This document shows, in pieces, positions 56,863 through 64,000 of a DNA stretch of 64,000 nt. The position numbers were made by a program, and so were the translations under genes. The stretch's first letter is position 1; every line of letters begins with the position of its first letter. Where the stretch lies: positions 186,001 to 250,000 of the forward strand of contig JAYWLJ010000058.1 in the NCBI GenBank assembly GCA_037074615.1. Reading direction: 5' to 3'. A model generated the notes under the pieces. It was not told where the DNA came from. It worked only from the letters and a program-made list of their open reading frames with translations, and did not search any database. The stretch comes from Leucaena leucocephala (taxonomy: Eukaryota; Streptophyta; Magnoliopsida; Fabales; Fabaceae).

Positions 56863-58466
56863 TGAAGGGAATTGGAAGACACGCAGTGGAAATTAACTTT
56901 AAAAATTTGTCCATTCCCAGCCAGGATCTACCGAATGTGTTTAAGTCAAGGAGAAAGAAATGTTACCTTCGGTATTCGAGCTTTGGTCATGACCTCCGTA
57001 TCCACTAGTCGCGACTCTTCACATCTGGAACTTTCAGTCGTGACCTCCTCAGCTTCTAGTCACGACCTGTAGCCTCTTTTCAGATTTCTGACGTTCAGAT
57101 GCCAATTTAGTCGCGACCTCTGTGTCAACTGGTCGCGACTTCGTCGTACCTGGTGTTCTTTTCTCGATCGCAAGAAGTCGACAACTTAGATCGACTTCCT
57201 CTACCGGTATCCACACGAATAGCGTTCTAATCACGAACGACGTGCTAGCGCCTCTTATCCCTCTAGGGCTTTCTCAAGATTCTGTCCTCACCGTCTCTAT
57301 TTTGGCAGTTTCTTATCTGTAAACCTTTTGCACTCTCCTTACCCCCTTTTCTTATGTCTGTGTAGAACCCTAGCTCCTATTGTCAAATATATAGGATGCT
57401 ATCGGGCTTCTAATTGGTATGGGTTTCAGAATTAATCTTATATTAATTCTGAAGTTAATACAATATCATATATTGCATAATTTAATAAGAAACTAATTAA
57501 ATAAATATAGTTTATATTAAATCCGTCCCACTGATTTAATTCACCTATTTATTTAATTTAAAATAAAGATAAGATGAAATTATATTTGATTTAAGATATC
57601 TGATCAATTTAAATTTTACATTCAAATAGATCATATCAATTTAAATTCAAATTCAAAAGTGATAGAGATTTAATTTATCCTTATAAATTAAATCTTGCAA
57701 ATATCTCTTGTGTTATATATAATATATAAATATAAATTTATATATATATATAAAATATATAACTTCACCCTAGATTATTCATTGAATCAAGACATGCCTT
57801 AGATTCAATGAACCTGGACATCATATCTCAAGTTGGGCTATTTTGTGTGCGACCCTGTAGGCCCATATGAAGTTGGCAGTGGGCTAGTTACTACACTGAC
57901 CCACAGGTCGTAAGCGATCTCTAGCAAGGCATTATGACTATCCAAATCATATGAGGATCGATAAACGATGTAACCTTTCATACAACCATATCACGTCCCT
58001 TTTGTCACACGATATTTCGGTCATAGATGAGGCATGGTGAACGTCATCCTCCTATTCCTGATCGTTACTTTCTTGATCCCTGAGTAGTCTGACTGTAGAA
58101 ATGGAACTACCCTTCTATTACAGTATGGCCATACATTTCTCAGACTCACTTATCGAGGGGCCAGTAATATCTATCTACGAATATGAGGGACAAATTCCAT
58201 CTTGACCATTCACATTCCTCCGCATGAAAAACCACTAAGCCCGAACATAGCCTTTATGATCACTCCGTCAAAAGTGACTTTTGACTAGGTCAAAGCTGAG
58301 CGTTTGTCATGTAGGAATCCATGATGATCTCTGATCAAAGGGCATAGTGATATGGCTTGTATATGAGAGAAGCTTATGACTTAGCCCATGCAGCTCTCTC
58401 ATAGCGGGTCGGTCCAGCACCCTATACTCTTACATATGCCTATGACTTTGATTTATATCTCTATAT
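56863..58466 (-). mobile_element. D2: inverted copia LTR, main part
   Basis: Minus-strand D LTR starting TGAAGGGAATTGG on the plus strand. It interrupts the D1 RNase H region. It is itself split at 58466 by D3 and resumes at 60402-60452, after which B4 cuts it. It may be a solo LTR; its far TSD is not visible. CTTAA at 56858-56862 would be the left TSD copy. Confidence 0.8.
56986..57139 (-). repeat. GTCGCGAC array in D2 LTR
   Basis: Copies or variants start at 56986, 57008, 57037, 57059, 57110 and 57132; steps 22, 29, 22, 51, 22. Confidence 0.9.
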
Positions 58467-60396
58467 TGTAGGGAATTGGAAGACACGCAGCGGAAATTAA
58501 CTTTAAAAATTTTTCCATTCCCAGCCAGATCTACCGAATGTGTTTAACTGAAGGAGAAAGAAGTGTTACCTTCGGTATTTGAGCTTTGGTCGCGACCTCA
58601 GTGTCCACTAGTCGCGACTCCTCGCCTCTGGAACTTTCAGTCGCGACCTCCTCAGCTTCTAGTCGCGACCTGTCACCTCTGGAGTTGTTAGTCGCGACCT
58701 ACTCTGCTTATCGTCGCGACCGGACGTCTCTGGAGTTTATAGTCACGACCTCGTCAGTTTCAAGTTGCGACCTGTCTCCTCTTCTTGGATTTCTGACGTT
58801 CAGATGCCCGTATGGTCGCGACCTCAGTGTCAATAGGTCGTGACCTTGCTTCGTGTCTCGTCGATCGTAAGAAGTCGACAGCTCAGATCGACTTCCTCTA
58901 TCGGTATCCACATGAACAGCGTTCCAATCGCGAACGACGTGCTAGCGCCTCTTGTCCCTCTAGGGCTTTCTAGAGATTCCGTCCTCACCGTCTCTATTTC
59001 GGCAGTTTCTTTTTTGCAAACCTTTTGCACTCTCCCTGCCCCCTTTTCTCATGTCTGAATGTGTGTGTAGAGATCTGTAGAACCCTAGCCCCTAATGTCA
59101 AATATATAGGAAGCTATCGGGCTTCTAATAGGGCCGGGCTTCAGAATTAATCTTATATTAATTCTGAATTAATACAATATCACATATTGCATAATTTAAT
59201 AAGAAACTAATTAAATAAATATGGTTTATATTAAATCCGTCCCACAGATTTAATTCACCTATTTATTTAATTTAAAATAAAGATAAGACATAATTATATT
59301 TGATTTATTTTCATAAATCAAATTTGGGATATCTTATCAATTTGAATTTCAAATTCAAATAGATCATATCCATTTAAATTCAAATTCAAAAGTGATAGAG
59401 ATTTAATTTATCCTTATAAATTAAATCTTACAAATATCTCTTATATTATATATAATATATATATACTAATTTATATATATATAAAATATATATCCACCCT
59501 AGATTATTCATTGAATCTAGACATCTCTTAGATTCAATGAATCTGGACATCATAGCTCGCATTGGGCTATTTTGTGTGCGACCCTGTAGGCCCATATGAA
59601 GTTGGCAGTGGCCCAGTTACTATACTAACCCACCAGTTGTAAGCGGTCTCTAGCAAGGCATTACAACTACCCAAAACATATGAGGATCGATAAACGATGT
59701 AACCTTTCATACAACCATATCACGTCCCTTTTGTCACACGATATTTCGGTCAAGGATGAGGCATGGAGAACGTCATCCTCCTGTTCCTGACCGTTACTTT
59801 CACGATCCCTGAGTAGTCTGAATATAGAAATGGAACTACCCTTCCATTCCAATATGGCCATACATTTCTCAGACTCACTCATTGAGGGGCCCAGTAATAT
59901 CTCTCTACGAATGTGAGGGACAAATTCCATCTTAACCATTCACATTCCTCCGCATGAAAAACCACTAAGCCCGAGCATAGCCTTTATGATCACCCAGTCA
60001 AAAGTGACTTTTGACTAGGTCAAAGCTGAGCGTTTGTCATGTAGGAATCCATGATGATCTCAGGTCAAAGGGCATAGTGACATGGCTTGTATATGAGAGA
60101 AGCTTATGACTTGACCCATGCAGCTCTCTCATAGCGGGTCGGTCCAACACCCTGTACTCTTACATGTGCTTGCGACTTTGATTTATATCTCTATATATCT
60201 TCAAAGTCATACCGATCTTATTTCATCTCTGCTCCCGCATAGATGACCGACCAGGGACATTTAGGATAAGATCACGAGTTATCCAAGGATTGTCATCATA
60301 GTAAACATGCAAATAATATGATAACATAATTAAGAAATTCATAAATTAACAATGTTCATAAGATAATGATTGGCCCCTAGGGCACAATCTCCAACA
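58467..60396 (-). mobile_element. D3: solo copia LTR nested in D2
   Basis: 1930 bp, TGTAGGGAATTGG...CTCCAACA on the plus strand. Flanked by TATAT at 58462-58466 and 60397-60401. Removing it restores the D2 sequence in register with D3's own copy of that site near 60190-60205. TATA-like motif at 59102-59110 (minus). Confidence 0.93.
58589..58844 (-). repeat. GTCGCGAC array in D3 LTR (clearest example)
   Basis: Copies start at 58589, 58611, 58640, 58662, 58691, 58713, 58742 (GTCACGAC), 58764 (GTTGCGAC), 58815 and 58837 (GTCGTGAC). The steps are 22, 29, 22, 29, 22, 29, 22, 51 and 22: a strict 51-bp period. The 29-bp gaps include CTCTGGAACTTTCA or CTCTGGAGTT. Confidence 0.95.
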
Positions 60397-60401
60397 TATA
60401 T

Positions 60402-60452
60402 ATCTTCAAAGTCATACTGGTCTTATTTTATCTTTGCTCCCGCATAGATAAC
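60402..60452 (-). mobile_element. D2 LTR, remaining piece
   Basis: Short continuation of D2 after D3, with the same order of sequence as 60200-60245 inside D3. It is broken at 60453 by the start of B4. Confidence 0.75.
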
Positions 60453-62720
60453 TGTAACACCCCAATTTTTAGGCCTAGAGATGCCAGAAAGAGAATTCAA
60501 GGGCATAATCGTAATTATGGGAAAGATCGGGCTGATAGCCTATGAGTACCATATTTTGCCAGAAAATAGAGAAAATTATGCTGATCATTTCACTGAACTG
60601 TGAAATATGCATATGAGGTCTCTATGTGTATGAAAGAATTAGAAATATGACCAAGGGTAAAATGGTCATTTTTGAAAAGTGTGCGCGGGAGCATACTTTC
60701 AGGCAAAAATAGCCCGGTCCAGATAAAATATCTGAAAAATACCAGGAGATAGAGAAAAGGATTTCGGGTTGAATGAGGAGTCACGGAATTTTGATTTGAG
60801 GTCCCGATTTTTCTGTAAAAATTCTGGAAGATGGGAATTTACAATTATAATCGGTAAAGGAAAAATAGTCCCGATAGGGATGATCGGACTATGGCCGGAG
60901 ACCATACAGTGTTTTCTAGGGCCCGTAGTGACACCAGGGAAGGCCCAGGCCATAATATCAGTTCAGTGGTAAGAGGGGCCGGTGTCCGGGAAAAATATGC
61001 AAAATGACGAAAATGCCCTTATGTTATAGAATGACTGAAGAATGAGTAAAGGGTATTTTGGTTATTTGGCTAAGGATAGACAGTCAAGAAGCGGTATCTA
61101 GATAGTTGACCAGGGTCAGAGAATACTCTGGTAAGATATGAAAAGACAATAATGCCCCTAGACTTAGTAAAGTAAAGAAAAGAAAAGGAAGGGACTTAGA
61201 TGCAATTATGAAAAGTGCAAGGCCAAAAAGGAAAAGTAGACAAAAGTGTGGGGTCCTTAAGTGTAATTTTAGCCAAATAGAAAGGGACTTAAATGAAAAG
61301 AAGAAAAGTTCCCTGGGGCTAAGTTGTAATTAAAGAAAGTCAGGCCGGAAGTGGTTTGGACTGCCCGAAAGCATTTCAGTCCCAGATTTCACCGGTAGAG
61401 AGAGCAAGTGATGCTCGGTAATCTGGCTTAATACAGGAATTTTTGAAGACTCCAGATAGCCAGAAATTGACTGATCGTCCAAAAGCTATAAAAATTCATA
61501 CCGGATATCCTAGATTTCAGATCTAAGTGAGAAAATACAGGATGATACGTCCTTATGGGACGGATGTCAGGAAACTGACAGAATACCGATAGGAGGCTTG
61601 TAGAAAAAGTTATTCACAAATTAGAAAATCCAGACGGGAGTGTGAGGCCTCCGGGGATCCGATAGGGAGATTTATCGGTATTTAAAAAGGGACTGAATGA
61701 GTTCGGATAACCGCAGTCAGATGACTGATATTACTCACAGGGATGCCTGAACACCGCAGGCTAGTGTATCGGACAGAAGGAGCCGGTGTCCGGATATGTG
61801 TATAAACGGTGAATAATAGATAAAATATTCAGTAATCATGGACAAGGGAGGATTCCTCGTAATGCGTGCCATGAAGGTAATGGACCCTGAGAGGCCCAAT
61901 AATGGCGCCAACAGAGGCCCAGTAAGACCCTTGGACTGATAGGTGGGCTAGTGTCCGCAGAACCCCGGAAAAGTACAAAATTACAAAAATGCCCCTGTGT
62001 TGTACTAAAGAGTAATAGATGAATGGAGGGCATTTTGGTCATTCTGGATAGGCCCAGGAGCCAAGACACATACAGATAAAGTTACTTAGAGTCAGTATAT
62101 ACTCTGACAGGGTACAGAAAGGTGTAAAATGACGATTTTACCCTTAGGGCTAAGATAACGCAAGAAAGGGCACTCAGGGGTATTTTGGTAATTTGCCAAG
62201 GGCTGTTTCTTGGGAATTGAGCCATCAGAGTACTTGAGCTTGATCAGAGACCCAATGAAGTATGTGGGAAAAAGTGGCATTAAAATACTATTTTAATGCT
62301 GTTTCAATAAAGTAAAGTCACTCGGTCAACACGATAACCGAGGAGGTGATCAGATAGAGTCCTGGACTTATCTGGATAGCATTGGAAGGCGTGAAAGGTC
62401 CCTTCCAGATGCCACATGGCGTCATCTTAGAGGGAGAAGAAAAGTTAAGGACATGTGGCACAATCTTAGCCGGTGAGTCAAGTTTGTGGAAAATCGGACC
62501 GGACCGGTACTGGATTGGACTGGAGATGCTGAGTCAGCTGATGAGGTGTCCAGGAATTGTGACATGTGAAGAATGTGGCGATGAGGTGTCCCATGAGGTG
62601 GCCTTGAGATGATGTCATGCATGATGCAGTAAAAGGAATAAAGAAAAATAGGAAATTCTGGAAAACCAGGACCACAGGATCAGATGGCTTCAAAATTACG
62701 GAAATGCCATTGACCAAAAC

Positions 62721-62728
62721 TATAAATA
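62721..62728 (+). promoter_or_regulatory. TATA box, B4 LTR
   Basis: TATAAATA followed by CCCCCC, then a GA-rich leader. Confidence 0.7.
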
Positions 62729-63230
62729 CCCCCCTTGCTCTTCATTATGCACGGCCAAGAGCCCTTTAAAAGAGAGGAGGAAGTGCTAGAGAGAGAAAGT
62801 GAGAGGAAGAAAGAAAGAAAGGAAGTTCTGGCGGAGCTGAAAGCAGAATAGAGATAGTAGAGTTCTGCTAAGCCTTTGAGGTAGTAACTAATCCTAGCTT
62901 TTATGTAATGGCTTTGTGATTTGTTGTGCTATTGTTTGGTTGGATTGTTGTCTTATATGTTATGTCTGAAGCTCTGCTGTAATGCTATGATCATATGTTA
63001 TTAAGCATGGAAGCACGCAGCATACTTATCTGTACACAATCACAAGCAAGCACTGTCACTCTGCATTACATATATTGTTATGATTGTTGCTACTGAGATT
63101 CCCCCTAATCTCATCCCAATAAATAACCATTACAGGGGAGGTTATGTAGAAGTGAATTTTGGGAATTGTAAGAGACGCCGTTATGCTGCCGAAATTATGA
63201 CAAGATGGCAATAGTAGAGAAAGGAACTGA

Positions 63231-63318
63231 TACGTACTGTGTACGTAGGTACTGTCTAAGGAGGCTGGAAGTGAGTAGACCTAGCCGGTTCATCCAGTCT
63301 TTCCTGGGTACTTACGTA
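63231..63318 (+). other. 88-bp conserved block, copy 8 (B4)
   Basis: Same length, about 510 bp downstream of the TATA box, so inside the expected transcript. One change (TAGACC for TGGACC) weakens the innermost stem. Confidence 0.7.
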
Positions 63319-64000
63319 GAATGGTAGTTCTCATGGGAATTACCGAATCGGTATAAGATCAGTTACTTTCTGAAGATGAAGCGTAGCGGTTATGCTGCCG
63401 GATTTCAGGCAGGAAAAGATGCAATAGAGATATGAGAATTTATGTACATGGCCAGATGTAAAACAACTTATTAATTAATAATAATTGTTGTTTGGCATGT
63501 TTGACTGATATATGATGGATGTATGCTTATGTATGTAATGTTGGTTGCTGAAAATTAACACTATGAACAGTAACCCGTGGGGACATGAGGATGTTTGACC
63601 CATAATTAAGAATAGTAAATGGATGAATAAATGTATGATATTTTTAAGGTAAATAGTATACATACCAAGATTCGATTTGATATATAGTATGACTCATTTG
63701 GATGTCTACACAAGGAGATATAAATTATCAAAGTTGGGACCAGAATGCTGGATTCAGGGAGAAAACGGGGGATGAACAGTAAAGATGACACGTTGCCTGA
63801 TGTTGACTTGGTTAATGAATGGTCAATGAGTTATTTTTCCCTGAATTATAATTGAGTTAGCTTCAAGTATCAATTTGAACCACTTCATTTAGATTTTTCA
63901 AGAATTAGTTATGATTTTTCAAAGTCAGGTCACTCATCTGGAATTTTCAAGTGAATAGTACTCGATAAGAGTAAAACTCCAGATTGATAAATTGGACTTC

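Larger units (their letters stand above)
60453..64000 (+). mobile_element. B4: family B LTR (3' end beyond window)
   Basis: Begins TGTAACACCCC and runs to the window end. Comparison with 1-910 suggests about 70 bp are missing, giving an LTR of roughly 3.6 kb. It has a TATA box (62721-62728), a purine-rich leader (62760-62825) and the 88-bp block (63231-63318). Small ORFs on both strands are chance. Confidence 0.88.

Noticed and set aside
58589..58844. GTCGCGAC as the CAMTA CGCG box
   Set aside because: The usual box needs A/C/G before and C/G/T after CGCG; here it is T-CGCG-A, so it does not match.

Overview
This is plant nuclear DNA, most likely from a eudicot, and essentially all of it is nested LTR retrotransposons. 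I see no ordinary host gene, rRNA, tRNA gene or CRISPR array. The evidence is Athila-type Ty3 polyprotein and Ty1/copia polyprotein sequence, primer-binding sites (PBS) matching plant tRNA-Asp and initiator tRNA-Met 3' ends, LTR ends of the TG...CA type, polypurine tracts (PPT), and 5-bp target-site duplications (TSDs). The species cannot be named from the sequence. Four families are labelled here: A = Athila (Ty3, LTR about 1.44 kb, tRNA-Asp PBS); B = long-LTR family (LTR 2.8-3.6 kb, internal region about 1.2 kb with no coding capacity, tRNA-iMet PBS); C = a related, older long-LTR family with Ty3-like gag remnants; D = Ty1/copia (LTR about 1.9 kb).

Layout. 1-910: end of a B LTR inserted in an Athila LTR. 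911-4958: decayed Athila A1 (PBS, leader, gag-protease pseudogene). 4960-7209: C1 fragments, minus strand. 7210-28497: complete B element B1 (minus, TSD CATAA), whose 3' LTR is split by Athila A2 (7675-21717, minus). A2 carries an open 2080-codon gag-pol, a second ORF and nearly identical LTRs. 28503-33055: remains of C (minus), with a solo Athila LTR at 31116-32461. 33056-36720: C3 (plus). 36721-56862: copia D1 (plus), broken by B2 (39143-46684, TSD AGATA), solo LTR B3 (47203-50034, TSD ATTAT) and solo LTR C4 (51152-54574, TSD TTACA). 56863-60452: two inverted D LTRs, one nested in the other (TSD TATAT). 60453-64000: start and most of a further B LTR.

The only plausibly active element is A2. 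Gag, aspartic protease, reverse transcriptase, RNase H and integrase lie in one open frame, followed by the extra ORF typical of Athila. B elements encode nothing and would need proteins from another element; C is a possible relative of that donor.

Two unexplained signals stand out. First, a 51-bp module built on the palindrome GTCGCGAC (copies 22 bp apart, then 29 bp to the next pair) recurs with the same spacing in Athila LTRs, leader, spacers and in-frame polyprotein linker, in copia LTRs, and in the family C internal region. These lineages are otherwise unrelated. Each 22-bp pair could fold as an 8-bp stem with a 14-nt loop. Second, an 88-bp block downstream of the TATA box is kept at exactly the same length in eight B and C LTR copies, and nested or alternative stems can be drawn in it.

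All boundaries, spacings and TSDs were read by eye from the sequence. No alignment, folding or database search was run.
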